Assembly (NCBI GenBank): GCA_964646605.1
Contig: CAZYEX010000106.1
Span: forward strand, 35,513-99,512
Reading direction: 5' to 3'
DNA length: 64,000 nt
Origin: SBAX01 sp964646605
GTDB taxonomy: Bacteria; Planctomycetota; Phycisphaerae; UBA1845
Positions 18,051-27,026 of this stretch are shown piece after piece; position 1 is the first letter of the stretch, and each line of letters opens with the position of its first letter. The notes under the pieces were generated by a model. It saw only the letters and a list, made by a program, of their open reading frames with translations, made no database searches and was not told where the DNA came from. Made by a program: the position numbers and the translations under genes.

Positions 18051-18588
18051 GGTGAAGCGTAAGAAACGTGTCGGGAAGACCGTATTGCAGAAACTCTTGT
18101 TCCTGTTGCAAGAGCATTTCGATCTGCGCATAGACTACAACTTCCGTTTCTACAATTACGGTCCCTATTCAACGACAGTCATGGGGGACATTGACTACGC
18201 GGTCGCACTCCGCATGCTCAAACAGGAGTATGACCCGGACCAAGGATTCGATTTCGCGATAGGGCCGAATGCGTCGCAAATAGCCGCGATCCGGAAGCGG
18301 GTTTGCAAGGAGGCCAAGGACAAACTGGACGAACTGTTCGATTGTTTCGGGACGTTGACGGCGCGGCAACTTGAGCTCCGAGCGACCGTTGCGTACGTAA
18401 AAAAGCAATACCCACAATCCTCGGGAGACGAAGTGTTGAAGATCGTCAAGGACCTGAAGCCAAAGTACTTAGAGAGAGAGCTTCGCGATGCCGTCGGAGG
18501 GTTCAGCGAGCCCAAAGGCGGCAAGCCGCGTCGGCCGCATGGATCCCTGCCATTGCGAGGTAAAGCGCGACAAGACAAGTGGACCTGA
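18001..18588 (+). CDS. YwgA-like partner protein of the HD phosphohydrolase
   Basis: A 195-residue protein. The start MESMERLALLVEIV is supported by GGAGG 6 nt upstream and lies inside the end of the HD gene. The pattern KRVGKTVLQKLLFLLQEHFDLRIDYNFRFYNYGPYS is that of YwgA-type winged-helix proteins, where a two-helix unit is followed by F-x-F-Y-x-Y-G-P-Y-S. From memory, B. subtilis ywgA lies next to the HD gene ywfO, so the same pairing recurs here. Its role may be as a regulatory or substrate-binding subunit. The last 30 residues are basic and Pro/Gly-rich (GGKPRRPHGSLPLRGKARQDK) and may be disordered. Confidence 0.65.
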   Translation: MESMERLALLVEIVDRRVKRKKRVGKTVLQKLLFLLQEHFDLRIDYNFRFYNYGPYSTTVMGDIDYAVALRMLKQEYDPDQGFDFAIGPNASQIAAIRKRVCKEAKDKLDELFDCFGTLTARQLELRATVAYVKKQYPQSSGDEVLKIVKDLKPKYLERELRDAVGGFSEPKGGKPRRPHGSLPLRGKARQDKWT

Positions 18589-18603
18589 AGGAGAGTCCGA
18601 CGC

Positions 18604-18825
18604 CTAGCCGCTCATTTTCGCGAATGCCACGTCGCCGTCACGATCGAGGTCTTGAAGGATGTAATCGCCGGTCGGGTTCTTTTCGTCGGCTTGGCGAGCC
18701 GCCTCGGTCGCGGTATCGCCAACCCCGATGACCTCTCCGTCATGCACGGCGATCCATTTGCCGGCGTACTTGCGGTACGGCTCCGGGCTGTGGTCACTTA
18801 GCCATGCGAAGTCTGCGACATTCAT
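18604..18825 (-). CDS. DUF5678-like small protein
   Basis: A 73-residue protein with the phrase YRKYAGKWIAVHDGEVIGVGDTATEAARQADEK, a pattern I associate with DUF5678: short beta-rich proteins that share 'GKWIAV..G.VI..G' and a helix. Function unknown. The start MNVADFAWL at 18825 is preferred because GGAGGT precedes it by 7 nt; an upstream ATG at 18867 has no ribosome site. It is convergent with the YwgA-like gene. Confidence 0.65.
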   Translation of the reverse strand: MNVADFAWLSDHSPEPYRKYAGKWIAVHDGEVIGVGDTATEAARQADEKNPTGDYILQDLDRDGDVAFAKMSG

Positions 18826-18891
18826 GGGGCCTACCTCCGAGACCATTATGGCGGCCCTCTCCATCACAGCATCCGAGCACGGGATCCGGTG

Positions 18892-19365
18892 CTAACGTCC
18901 TCCGCGCCGAACGGCCCGGTCCATTTCGCGTTTGTGCTCGCGGCGCTTGATGGTCTCGCGTTTGTCGCCCAGGGTCTTTCCGCGCACCAAGGCCACGGCC
19001 AGCTTGGCGATGCCGCGCTCGTTGAAATAGAGGCTCAGCGGCGTCAGCGTGAGCCCCTTCTGCTCCACCTTGGGCCGCAGGCGACGGATTTCCCGGGCGT
19101 GGAGGAGCAGTTTGCGACGGCGGATGGGGTCGTGATTCTGCGTTCGCGCGAAGGCGTAGGAGGCGATGTGGGCCCCGATCAGCCACATTTCGTCGCCCTC
19201 GATCCGCGCATAGGCCTCCTCGATGGAGGCGTTTCGATCCCGCAGGCTTTTGACTTCCGAACCCACCAAGACGATCCCGCACTCGAACTTTTCGAGGACC
19301 TCGTAGCGGAAGGTAGCCTTGCGGTTGCGGCAGACGGCCTGGTCGGTAATCCGTTTTTTTGACAT
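18892..19365 (-). CDS. smpB: SsrA-binding protein
   Basis: A 157-residue SmpB. It brings tmRNA to stalled ribosomes for trans-translation in the cytoplasm. Diagnostic stretches are ATFRYEVLEKFECGIVLVGSEVKSLRDRNASIEEAYA, LIGAHIASYAFA, HDPIRRRKLLLH and the C-terminal GKTLGDKRETIKRREHKREMDRA, the tail that sits in the empty mRNA channel. Length is normal. I saw no ssrA (tmRNA) gene nearby. There is no clear ribosome site before the ATG. Confidence 0.95.
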   Translation of the reverse strand: MSKKRITDQAVCRNRKATFRYEVLEKFECGIVLVGSEVKSLRDRNASIEEAYARIEGDEMWLIGAHIASYAFARTQNHDPIRRRKLLLHAREIRRLRPKVEQKGLTLTPLSLYFNERGIAKLAVALVRGKTLGDKRETIKRREHKREMDRAVRRGGR

Positions 19366-19488
19366 AATCTATGTATCGACAAGTACTTATGGGTCGAAGG
19401 CGCTCGGGGGAGAGCTTGGCGACCGGTTTCTGCCGATTGTACCGATGATGTAATTGGGGGCAATGGTCATCCCTGGGGATCACGTATA

Positions 19489-20133
19489 ATGAACGCAGAG
19501 GAAAGCGAAAAAAACGTGTCCGACGGGGCAGCGACCATCAGCCGAGAGCGCGAGAAGTTGCTGATTGACCGGGCGCGAAGTGGGGACCGTGTCGCCCTTC
19601 GCGAGCTGATCGATCTGCACAAGGACCGTCTTTTTGCCTTCATTTGGCGGATGGTCCGCGACCATCACGAAGCCGAGGACGTCTGCCAGGACGCATTCCT
19701 CAAGGCCTTTTCGTCGCTCGACTCCTTCTCCAGCGAATATCGCTTCAGCACCTGGCTGTTTACCATCGGTTATAGGGTATGCCTGAACCGCCTGCGGAAG
19801 AAACGGGTCTTCTCCAGCGGGATTGACCTTGGCGACTTCCAATCGGCATCGGCGGCGTCGGCCTCATCGATCGCGGAATCCGATGAAGCAGCCCGTATCC
19901 GTGCCGGGGTTTGGGACTCCGTGGACCAGCTTAGCCCGCCTCAACGTGCGACGATTCTGCTATTTTATCGGAACGGCCTCGGATGCCACGAGATCGCGCG
20001 GGTGCTACAAACCCCGGTTGCGACCGTAAAAAGCCATCTTCATCGCGCCCGGGCCCGCTTGCGGGAGCTCCTGGAGAACGATGGGGCGTTGGGGTGGGAA
20101 TCGTACCGCAATTTTTCCGGGCGGGCCGTGTAG
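19489..20133 (+). CDS. ECF-type RNA polymerase sigma factor
   Basis: A 214-residue ECF sigma factor. Region 2 is clear (DLHKDRLFAFIWRMVRDHHEAEDVCQDAFLKAF, then FSTWLFTIGYRVCLN). Region 4 is also clear (LSPPQRATILLFYRNGLGCHEIARVLQTPVATVKSHLHRARARLREL). The linker is Ser/Ala-rich. The next gene, 55 nt downstream, encodes a zinc-finger membrane anti-sigma factor, so activity should be controlled by an envelope signal. TATAAT overlaps the ATG (19485-19490); if it were a real -10 box the start would have to lie downstream, but no -35 supports it. Confidence 0.9.
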   Translation: MNAEESEKNVSDGAATISREREKLLIDRARSGDRVALRELIDLHKDRLFAFIWRMVRDHHEAEDVCQDAFLKAFSSLDSFSSEYRFSTWLFTIGYRVCLNRLRKKRVFSSGIDLGDFQSASAASASSIAESDEAARIRAGVWDSVDQLSPPQRATILLFYRNGLGCHEIARVLQTPVATVKSHLHRARARLRELLENDGALGWESYRNFSGRAV

Positions 20134-20188
20134 AATCCTGCGTAACGGCACGTTCGACCCAACGGCGTGCCGGGCAGATTGGCGAGCC

Positions 20189-20860
20189 ATGCGCTGCGAA
20201 GAAGCACAACGACTTTTCGACTCCTACCTCGATGGGGAACTGCCCTCGTCGCTGCTCCATGAGCTCGATGCTCACCGCCTGCGATGCGGCCCGTGCCGGC
20301 GGGCGTTGGCGATCCACGAGGTGGCCGGGCATATCCTCGCTTCGGATCAGCAGCCCGTGGCTTTGCGCGAGGACTTCACCAGCCGCTTGCTGGCGTGCGT
20401 CGATACCGGAGCGCGAACGCGGTGGGAAAAAGTGCGGCGATTCTTGTACGTCGCCGGTCCCCTCGCGGCAGCGGCCGTGATTGCTCTCGCGTTCTTGGGG
20501 GCCTTTGATCGAGGTCGAGAATCGAAGGTCGCAGGCGTGAAGGTCGAGCCGATCGTCCAACCGTCGGGTCCAGTCTCAGGTCGCAGCGCCGTGGTCGCTC
20601 CCGATCCGTACGATGCCGCGGCTTCGCAACGAGCGATCGAACAATGGATCGACCAGACGCGCAAGAATCTCGCGGTGAAGCGCCAGAGCGGCGAGTCGCT
20701 GCAACAGGCCCTGGACCTCACGATTCTCCAACTCCTCGACATCCTCGAGGAGGCGAACGACCGGGCCGCGTATCCGCCTTATTTCCCCGGCGCCGACGAG
20801 GAAGTCCCCTTCCCGCCCCCGGATCGGGCCGATGAAGATGACGACGTGGAAGACTTGTAG
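20189..20860 (+). CDS. membrane anti-sigma factor with zinc-binding domain
   Basis: A 223-residue protein. The first 45 residues form a zinc anti-sigma (ZAS) domain: MRCEEAQRLFDSYLDGELP, then HRLRCGPCRRAL with the H-x3-C-x2-C motif. A single membrane span (LYVAGPLAAAAVIALAFLGAF) lies near residue 95, so the N-terminus is cytoplasmic and binds the sigma factor encoded just before. The outer part is helical (QALDLTILQLLDILEEAND) and ends in an acidic tail. The ATG at 20189 is chosen because the ZAS domain starts there. Confidence 0.85.
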   Translation: MRCEEAQRLFDSYLDGELPSSLLHELDAHRLRCGPCRRALAIHEVAGHILASDQQPVALREDFTSRLLACVDTGARTRWEKVRRFLYVAGPLAAAAVIALAFLGAFDRGRESKVAGVKVEPIVQPSGPVSGRSAVVAPDPYDAAASQRAIEQWIDQTRKNLAVKRQSGESLQQALDLTILQLLDILEEANDRAAYPPYFPGADEEVPFPPPDRADEDDDVEDL

Positions 20861-20942
20861 CGCGCCGTAGGCGGTTGGGGCGGGGCCATCGCGGCCTCGT
20901 CGTCGGGTTCGACGGATGCCCGTGGGATGCGCTCGTTCGAGA

Positions 20943-23000
20943 ATGCCCTTGTCGTTTTTCCGCAACTTCAGACCGAGCCGATCTCTCCCTCGTTCCATAG
21001 CGCCGCTGGGGATCATCGCGTCGCTCGTGGTTGGTGGGCCGGTCGCGGCCCAAGTCTCACGTTCTGAGAAAAAGCCCCGCCCACCGCTCGCCCATTATGT
21101 GCCCGCCACGACGGGGTTATTCGTTTCCATCCAGGAACTCGGCGAAGTGGATGATGCCCTTCGCCAGACACAGGCCTGGCGCATTCTCCCTTTGCTGGCG
21201 GGCCAGAGCGGATCCTCACTCTCCTTGAAAGACCTTCGGTCCACGGTCAGCGCCTTGTTGGGACCGGGCGCGGCCGCGGAAACCAGCGATTTCTCCTCTG
21301 TCGAGGTCGCCCTGGTCGCGCCCTCATGGAACCAAATCGGCGCCGCCTCGTGGGTGGTCCGCCCGCCGAAGGCGACATCGCTGGACAAATGGTTTCCCGT
21401 CGAACGCCGTTCCAGAACGGAAAGTGTCGGAGGGGGTGACTTCTTCCTGAGCGAAGCGGGCATGACGATCGGGCTCAAGGACGGGGTGGCGGTTCTCGTT
21501 CGCGGCGCGGCCGTCGATCGCGAAAAGAACGCGGTCCTCCGCCTGTTAGCGCGGGGGGAGGGGAAACCGCTCGCGGAGCAGGAGCAGTTTCGTCGACTCG
21601 GGAGCTACCTGCCACCCAAGGCCTTGGCCATCGCTTATTACCAGGACGACGAGGTCGCGTCGGAACCCGAGCCTGGGTGGATCAAGGTTTCGCGGATGCG
21701 AAGTGCAGTCGCGGGGTTGTATTCGGGCGAAGGGCGCATTGACATCGCGATTCGGGGCGCCTTGCACGCGGCGTCGCCGCGGCGGTTGTTGGCGCCTGCG
21801 GCGGTGGATCGGTTGTTCCGACTGCCCGCGACTACCCTCGTAGCCTGGGCGGGCGCGGTGGATTTGCCGAAAGCCTACGCGGCGGCGGTGGAGCACTCCA
21901 GCGACGGGGTACTGGGACGATTCGTGGCCCTGGCCGAAAGCCTGCGTTCCGCAAACGCGGAGGACGGCGTGTCCTTTCCCGCCATCGGTCCGCACATTCT
22001 CTTGGCCTGGGATCAGGAGCTCGAAGACCACTCGCAAGGACCGGAGGTCGCGGTGCTGGTGGAGTCCAGCGAGGCGCGGGCTGTCGCCGGGGAACTCGAG
22101 CAAATGGCGCAAACGCTGTTGGAGTTCACTCGCAAGTTGGAGGGCGAAGCGGAGGTCGGGCAGCCGAGCGAACTTACCCATTCCAATCATCTCGGCGTGC
22201 ATTTGACGCATGTTCCCCTGGCGCCGATTGTGCGGTGGTCGTCGGCGCCTCTGGCCCGGCTGTTTTCGGGAGGTGAAGTATCCTGGGCTGTGCAAGGCGA
22301 TTGGTTGATGGTGGCCTTGAGCCGCCGACATCTCCAACGCCTGATCGACGCCCAGCACAATCTCGTGCCCGCCTTGGCGAACATGCCGGACATGCAGGAC
22401 CTTCGCAAGCGCCGCGCCCACCTTGGCGGATTCATGGTGGCCCAGCCGGACCTCGCCGCGGAAGTTCTGCAAGGGTGGCTATCGAAACGGGGGACCCAGG
22501 AGAAAACGTGGTTCGACGTGGATCGATGGAGCCAGATCGTGCTGGCCGAGGGTACCCGAGCGAACCGATTGGGCATCGGCATGCGCACCGAGCAGGAGCC
22601 GGGCGTGGTGGTAGTCGCCCGGGTGTACCCGGGTACTCCGGCGGAGGGGAAGCTGGAGCCCGAAGATCGAATCGTGGGGGTGGATGGTCGCTTACTCGAT
22701 TTCGCGGGACCGAACCTCGATCTGCGACGACGTTGGTCGACCGCCGCGCCGCCGGGGGGGCACTCCTTCCGGGTGATCCGCGACGAGATGCAGATCGAGG
22801 TGCAGCTCGAAGCGGAGGAGACGGGGGTGGGGTTGTCGAACCTGCTCACGCGGCCCGTCGATGCCCTGAGTGATCTAGCGTCCATCGGACGGTCGATTCG
22901 CTTTGCAAGCTGGTCGGTTCACGCCACCGATGAAATGCACTACTCGGCGCTGATCTCGCTGCGCTTCGCAACCCCGCGAGCGCCAGAAGCATCGCGATGA
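20943..23000 (+). CDS. large secreted protein with C-terminal PDZ domain
   Basis: About 685 residues, third gene of the ECF cassette. A basic start and APLGIIASLVVGGPVAAQ form a signal peptide. The middle (residues about 40-520) resembles DUF3352-type exported proteins: YVPATTGLFVSIQEL, DFSSVEVALVAPSW, and repeated alternating hydrophobic strands. Near the end LGIGMRTEQEPGVVVVARVYPGTPAEGKLEPEDRIVGVDG is a PDZ domain, which binds C-terminal peptides. I know no experimental function. Being next to the sigma/anti-sigma pair, it may be the envelope sensor or a target. The ATG at 20943 is an estimate; 20916 is possible. Confidence 0.6.
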   Translation: MPLSFFRNFRPSRSLPRSIAPLGIIASLVVGGPVAAQVSRSEKKPRPPLAHYVPATTGLFVSIQELGEVDDALRQTQAWRILPLLAGQSGSSLSLKDLRSTVSALLGPGAAAETSDFSSVEVALVAPSWNQIGAASWVVRPPKATSLDKWFPVERRSRTESVGGGDFFLSEAGMTIGLKDGVAVLVRGAAVDREKNAVLRLLARGEGKPLAEQEQFRRLGSYLPPKALAIAYYQDDEVASEPEPGWIKVSRMRSAVAGLYSGEGRIDIAIRGALHAASPRRLLAPAAVDRLFRLPATTLVAWAGAVDLPKAYAAAVEHSSDGVLGRFVALAESLRSANAEDGVSFPAIGPHILLAWDQELEDHSQGPEVAVLVESSEARAVAGELEQMAQTLLEFTRKLEGEAEVGQPSELTHSNHLGVHLTHVPLAPIVRWSSAPLARLFSGGEVSWAVQGDWLMVALSRRHLQRLIDAQHNLVPALANMPDMQDLRKRRAHLGGFMVAQPDLAAEVLQGWLSKRGTQEKTWFDVDRWSQIVLAEGTRANRLGIGMRTEQEPGVVVVARVYPGTPAEGKLEPEDRIVGVDGRLLDFAGPNLDLRRRWSTAAPPGGHSFRVIRDEMQIEVQLEAEETGVGLSNLLTRPVDALSDLASIGRSIRFASWSVHATDEMHYSALISLRFATPRAPEASR

Positions 23001-23033
23001 CGAGCCGCGGGAAATCGCGACGCCGGAGAATGT

Positions 23034-23291
23034 CTACGCCGATCGCCGGCCCCAGTTCGGATCATGGGGCAGGGAGAAAAGCATCAGGATTCGCTCGGCG
23101 CGGTCGGGTTGGCCGTCGGCGAGGAGGCGCAGGGCGTCCGAAATGAGCTTCAGACGCGGATCGGTGCGGACCTCATCGGCGCCAGGCGCACGTTCAATCC
23201 GATCCAGCGTCGCGGCGACGTCAAGTAGCCGGGCGCGAGCCTCCAAATAGCAACGATCCAGAACCTCCCGAGCGGTCCATACGGTCTGCAT
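23034..23291 (-). CDS. small helical protein, planctomycete hypothetical
   Basis: An 85-residue, all-helical protein beginning MQTVWTAREVLDRCYLEARARLLDVAATLDRIER and ending LPHDPNWGRR. A GGGAG site 9 nt before the ATG at 23291 decides this start over longer versions. The layout, two helices with a conserved PDRAERI and a final DPxW, recalls small conserved planctomycete proteins of unknown function. Divergent from the ykgJ-like gene. Confidence 0.6.
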   Translation of the reverse strand: MQTVWTAREVLDRCYLEARARLLDVAATLDRIERAPGADEVRTDPRLKLISDALRLLADGQPDRAERILMLFSLPHDPNWGRRSA

Positions 23292-23404
23292 GTTGGCGTC
23301 TCCCATCCCGTTGCGAAGAGTAACCCAAGCCCCCCGCCGCGGAAAGACGCCTCGCCAGGCTCCCAGTTGTGTTTCTTGGGGATACACCGAACAATCAGGG
23401 GTCG

Positions 23405-24679
23405 ATGGATGGATCGCGTTCACTGACGGTACTCATGCCCGTGGTCGAGGGCCAGCGTTGGTCGTGCCACTCCTGCGGCGACTGCTGCCGGACGCTGGTG
23501 GGGCACGTGACGGAGGCGGAACGTCGGCGCCTGGACGAGCAAGACTGGGAAGGTGAAATCGGCGCCGCGGCGCACGTACGGAGCGGTCGAGGCTGGGCGC
23601 TCAACAAGCGTCCCGACGGGGCATGTGTTTTTCTCGACGACCGGAACCGCTGCCGCATTCATTCCAAGTTCGGAGAGAGTGCCAAGCCGCTGGCGTGCCG
23701 GATTTTTCCGTTCTCCGTGCGAGCCACGGCGCGAGGCTGGCAGGCGTCGCTGCGATTCGATTGCCCCAGCGTGACGGGGTCCAAGGGCGAGCCGCTGGGT
23801 CAGCACCGCCGCTTTCTGGCGGAGCTGGTGAACGAGCTTGCTCCCGAACGTCCGGGCGACGATCGTGTTGATCTGCAGCGCGGCGTGCGGGCGACGGCGG
23901 AGGAATTGGCCGTCGTCGGTCAGCGATTGCGGCGCTGGTTGGAACGCAACGACCGTCCCATCTGGGACCGGTTGATCGGCGCTGCCCGATGGACGGCGAC
24001 GCTCGAGGGGGCGAAGCTGCGACGCGTTCGCGGGGAGCGTTTCTCGGAACTCCTGGACCTTCTGCTGGAGGCGTTGCCGGGGGAATGTGAAGCTCCGCTG
24101 CCGCCACCGACGGGCAAACAGTCGGCCATGCTCCGCCAGTACGCCTTCGCGCATGCCGAGCACGTGACACTCGGCGAAATAACCAGCGGTCTTTGGAGTC
24201 GCATCCGCAAACGCCGGGATCAACTCTCGGCGGCGCGGCGGTTTTTGGCGGGCAAGGGTGTGGTGCCGGCGTTGCCGGGCTTTTCGGGAACGGTGGATTT
24301 TGTGGAGGTCGAGACCGTGGTCGGGGCGTCGGACCGTGCGACCGACGTGGAGGACCTGGTGCGGCGCTACCTCACCGCTCGGATGGAGGGGGGGAGCGTG
24401 TATGGGGCGGGCTTCTACGGCTGGCCGGTGTTTCGTGGACTGGCGGCGTGCTGGCTTTCGATGGCGGCGGCGGGTTGGTTGGCGCGGTATCGCGCCGCAA
24501 CCCAGGGACGAAAGGAGCTGAAGTTCGAGGATGTGGCCATGGCGCTGGGCGTGGTGGACCGCGCCGCGACCCGCCTGCCGGTGCTGGGTACGCTGGCGGA
24601 GCGGGCGCGAGTCGGATATTTGCAAAGCGACGACGGCGTCGCTCGATTGCTCGAACGGTATCGCGTAGTGAAAGCGTAG
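23405..24679 (+). CDS. YkgJ-type cysteine-cluster protein
   Basis: A protein of about 424 residues whose first 110 carry the YkgJ cluster: CHSCGDCCRTLVGHV, then GACVFLDDRNRCRIH and LACRIFPF. These Cys residues are thought to bind a metal or Fe-S centre. The long helical C-terminal part (RFLAGKGVVPALPGFSGTVDFVEVETVV...) has no name I recognise. The likely role is as a metal- or cluster-dependent enzyme of unknown substrate. It ends 2 nt before deoC, so the two are co-transcribed. The ATG at 23405 lies after an AGGGG site. Confidence 0.75.
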   Translation: MDGSRSLTVLMPVVEGQRWSCHSCGDCCRTLVGHVTEAERRRLDEQDWEGEIGAAAHVRSGRGWALNKRPDGACVFLDDRNRCRIHSKFGESAKPLACRIFPFSVRATARGWQASLRFDCPSVTGSKGEPLGQHRRFLAELVNELAPERPGDDRVDLQRGVRATAEELAVVGQRLRRWLERNDRPIWDRLIGAARWTATLEGAKLRRVRGERFSELLDLLLEALPGECEAPLPPPTGKQSAMLRQYAFAHAEHVTLGEITSGLWSRIRKRRDQLSAARRFLAGKGVVPALPGFSGTVDFVEVETVVGASDRATDVEDLVRRYLTARMEGGSVYGAGFYGWPVFRGLAACWLSMAAAGWLARYRAATQGRKELKFEDVAMALGVVDRAATRLPVLGTLAERARVGYLQSDDGVARLLERYRVVKA

Positions 24680-24681
24680 CC

Positions 24682-25380
24682 ATGGACCGCTCGCGGGAGG
24701 GAATTGCGGGGGTGATCGAGCACACGCTGCTGCGACCCGAGACGACGCCGGAACAGATCGACGTGCTCTGCGACGAGGCCGTTCGCTACGGGTTCGTCGG
24801 AGTGTGCGTCCATCCGGTTTACGTTCGTCGCGCCGCGAACCGACTGTCATCCGCGCCACCGGACGAGCGGCCGGTGGTCGTGGCGACGGCGGGGTTTCCG
24901 CTGGGGGCGAATCTGACGCCGACCAAAGTCGACGAAGCCCGGCGGGCGCTGGACGACGGGGCGACGGAAATCGACATGGTGGTGCAGCTCGGGGCGCTGA
25001 TCGCCGGGGATTTGGGGACGGTCCGCGCGGACATCGAGTCCGTCGCGGGCGTGGTGCATCGGGCTCCGGGAAAGTGCCTGCTGAAGGTCATCTTGGAAAC
25101 GGCGGTGCTGACGGAGGAACAACTCGTCCTGGGATGCCGGTGTTGTGCCGAAGGAGAGGCCGATTTCGTCAAGACTTCGACGGGCTTTCACCCCGCGGGC
25201 GGGGCGACGGTGGAGGCCGTGCGACGGCTGCACCGCCATGCCTCGCCGATCCGAGTAAAGGCGGCGGGCGGGATCCGCACAGCCGGAGCCGTCCGCGCCA
25301 TGCTCGATGCCGGAGCGGCCCGGATCGGCACTTCGTCCGGCGTCGCCATTCTCTCGGAACCGGGAGCGGAACCGTGTTGA
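24682..25380 (+). CDS. deoC: deoxyribose-phosphate aldolase
   Basis: A 232-residue class I aldolase that splits 2-deoxyribose 5-phosphate to glyceraldehyde 3-phosphate and acetaldehyde in nucleoside salvage. Motifs: IEHTLLRPETT, GFVGVCVHPVYV, ATAGFPLGA, EIDMVVQLGAL, the Schiff-base Lys in DFVKTSTGF, and IRVKAAGGIRT. Length is normal for the short bacterial type. It starts 2 nt after the YkgJ-like gene, so it probably relies on the upstream promoter. Confidence 0.93.
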   Translation: MDRSREGIAGVIEHTLLRPETTPEQIDVLCDEAVRYGFVGVCVHPVYVRRAANRLSSAPPDERPVVVATAGFPLGANLTPTKVDEARRALDDGATEIDMVVQLGALIAGDLGTVRADIESVAGVVHRAPGKCLLKVILETAVLTEEQLVLGCRCCAEGEADFVKTSTGFHPAGGATVEAVRRLHRHASPIRVKAAGGIRTAGAVRAMLDAGAARIGTSSGVAILSEPGAEPC

Positions 25381-25431
25381 CCAGACGGGGGGCGGCGATA
25401 CAATCGCCCGCACGGTTTTGGGAGCGCCTCG

Positions 25432-25938
25432 ATGCGGGATGACGTAACCAGCGTCTGCGAGAGTTGCGGCGCGAGCGTCTATAAGCAGCACATCGAATCG
25501 GGCATCGCCCGATACGAGAACGGCAAGCTGCTGTGCTCGCACTGCGTCGTCGAATACGAGCGGGCCCACGACAAGAACGGCGTGATCGACGACGGGTTCG
25601 AGCCCATCGAATTCGACGAGGAGGAACGCGCCGGCGCCCCTCCGGCGGATCTATCGAAGACGCGGATTCACAAGACGTCGGCGGCTACGTTGGGTGTGGC
25701 GGCGCTCTGGGACGACAGCCGGTTCAAGCGGCCGCTGCTTTTGGGGCCCATCGGGGCGACCCGCCTGCGGACGTTCCACTGCAAGCTCACCGGGGCCGCT
25801 GTCGATTTCATGAACAATCAGATCAACGAATGGATGGATCAGAACGACAAGATCATCATCAAGTTCGCCACCTCCACCATCGGCAACTTCGAGGGCAAAC
25901 ACACCGAGCCCAACCTCATCGTCACGGTGTTTTACTAG
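25432..25938 (+). CDS. zinc-ribbon protein of unknown function
   Basis: A 168-residue protein. The N-terminus has CESCG and CSHC, about 24 residues apart, which should form a zinc ribbon. An acidic linker follows (FEPIEFDEEERAG). The last 60 residues (RTFHCKLTGAAVDFMNNQINEWMDQNDKIIIKFATSTIG...) look like a small alpha/beta domain. A GGGAG site 7 nt before the ATG supports the start. Family not recognised. The gene is 51 nt after deoC on the same strand. Confidence 0.6.
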   Translation: MRDDVTSVCESCGASVYKQHIESGIARYENGKLLCSHCVVEYERAHDKNGVIDDGFEPIEFDEEERAGAPPADLSKTRIHKTSAATLGVAALWDDSRFKRPLLLGPIGATRLRTFHCKLTGAAVDFMNNQINEWMDQNDKIIIKFATSTIGNFEGKHTEPNLIVTVFY

Positions 25939-26066
25939 CCGTGGTTCGCCGCGACGATGTCGCCCGTCGCAACAGCCCTCGCCAAGCTACGGAAACACGA
26001 GTGAAAAATCCGAAATAAAGAACGACCGGCGAGCCTCGAGCTTGCCGAGAACGGGAAACGATCGCA

Positions 26067-27026
26067 ATGGAAGGCAGCGTAACCGCCTGGGTTTTCTTCA
26101 ACGCCTTTGTGCTGGCGATGCTGGCCCTGGATCTGGGCGTCTTTCACCGCACGGCGCACAAGGTGGGGCTGAAAGAGGCGATCGGGTGGAGCATTTTCTG
26201 GGTGATCCTGGCCCTGCTGTTCAACGTGGGGTTGTGGTGGTTCTGGCCGGAAACGGGCGACGGACTCACCCGCGGGCAGGCGGGGCTGGCGTTCTTCACG
26301 GGATATGTGATCGAGCGGGCCCTGAGCATCGACAACATTTTTGTCTTCGTGGTCCTGTTTTCGTATTTTCGGCTCCCCGCGGAGTATCACCACAAGGTGC
26401 TCTTCTGGGGCATTCTGGGGGCCATGATCCTGCGGGCGGTCTTCATCTTCGCGGGAGTCGCCCTCATCAAGAAGTTCGAGTGGACCCTCTATCTTTTTGG
26501 CGGATTCCTAATCCTTACGGGCGTCAAGATGGCCTTCGCCAAGGGCGTCGAGGTCCATCCCGAGCGTAATCCGATCCTCAAGCTCCTGCGGAAAGTCCTG
26601 CCGCTGACCAAGGACTATGTCGGGGGGGCATTTTTCGCCAGGGCGAACGGCCGCCGATTGGCGACGCCGTTGCTCGTCGTGCTGATCATGGTCGAGTTCA
26701 CCGATCTGGTTTTTGCGATTGATTCCATTCCGGCGATCTTCGGGATCACCGACCACGCTTTCATCATCTACACTTCGAACATTTTTGCGATTCTCGGGCT
26801 GCGGGCGCTGTACTTCGCGCTCGCGGGAGTGATGGACCTCTTCGACTATCTGCACTACGGTCTGGCGGCGGTGCTGATTTTCGTGGGGGTCAAGATGCTG
26901 CTGGAGGTACATTGGCACGTGGACATCGGGATCGGCTGGTCGCTGGGCATCGTGGCCTCGCTGCTGGGCGCCGCGACCCTGGCCTCGCTGATCAAAGGGC
27001 GTGCGAAACAGCCCTCAGCGCGGTGA
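26067..27026 (+). CDS. TerC/Alx-family membrane protein (probable metal exporter)
   Basis: A 319-residue integral membrane protein with about nine hydrophobic segments. It shows the TerC signatures GYVIERALSIDNIFVFVVLF and MVEFTDLVFAIDSIPA, where the acidic residues and Asn lie in the membrane and likely bind metal. Family members (Alx, TerC, MeeF) export manganese or related ions, some to load secreted enzymes. I searched the 128-base upstream region for a yybP-ykoY manganese riboswitch and saw none. The C-terminus is short and basic. Confidence 0.88.
   Translation: MEGSVTAWVFFNAFVLAMLALDLGVFHRTAHKVGLKEAIGWSIFWVILALLFNVGLWWFWPETGDGLTRGQAGLAFFTGYVIERALSIDNIFVFVVLFSYFRLPAEYHHKVLFWGILGAMILRAVFIFAGVALIKKFEWTLYLFGGFLILTGVKMAFAKGVEVHPERNPILKLLRKVLPLTKDYVGGAFFARANGRRLATPLLVVLIMVEFTDLVFAIDSIPAIFGITDHAFIIYTSNIFAILGLRALYFALAGVMDLFDYLHYGLAAVLIFVGVKMLLEVHWHVDIGIGWSLGIVASLLGAATLASLIKGRAKQPSAR

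Noticed and set aside
19485..19490. TATAAT as the -10 box of the ECF gene
   Set aside because: It overlaps the ATG and has no acceptable -35 at 16-18 bases; ECF genes usually use other promoters.
25939..26066. yybP-ykoY manganese riboswitch before terC
   Set aside because: Looked for because TerC/Alx genes often have one; no matching conserved loops were found.
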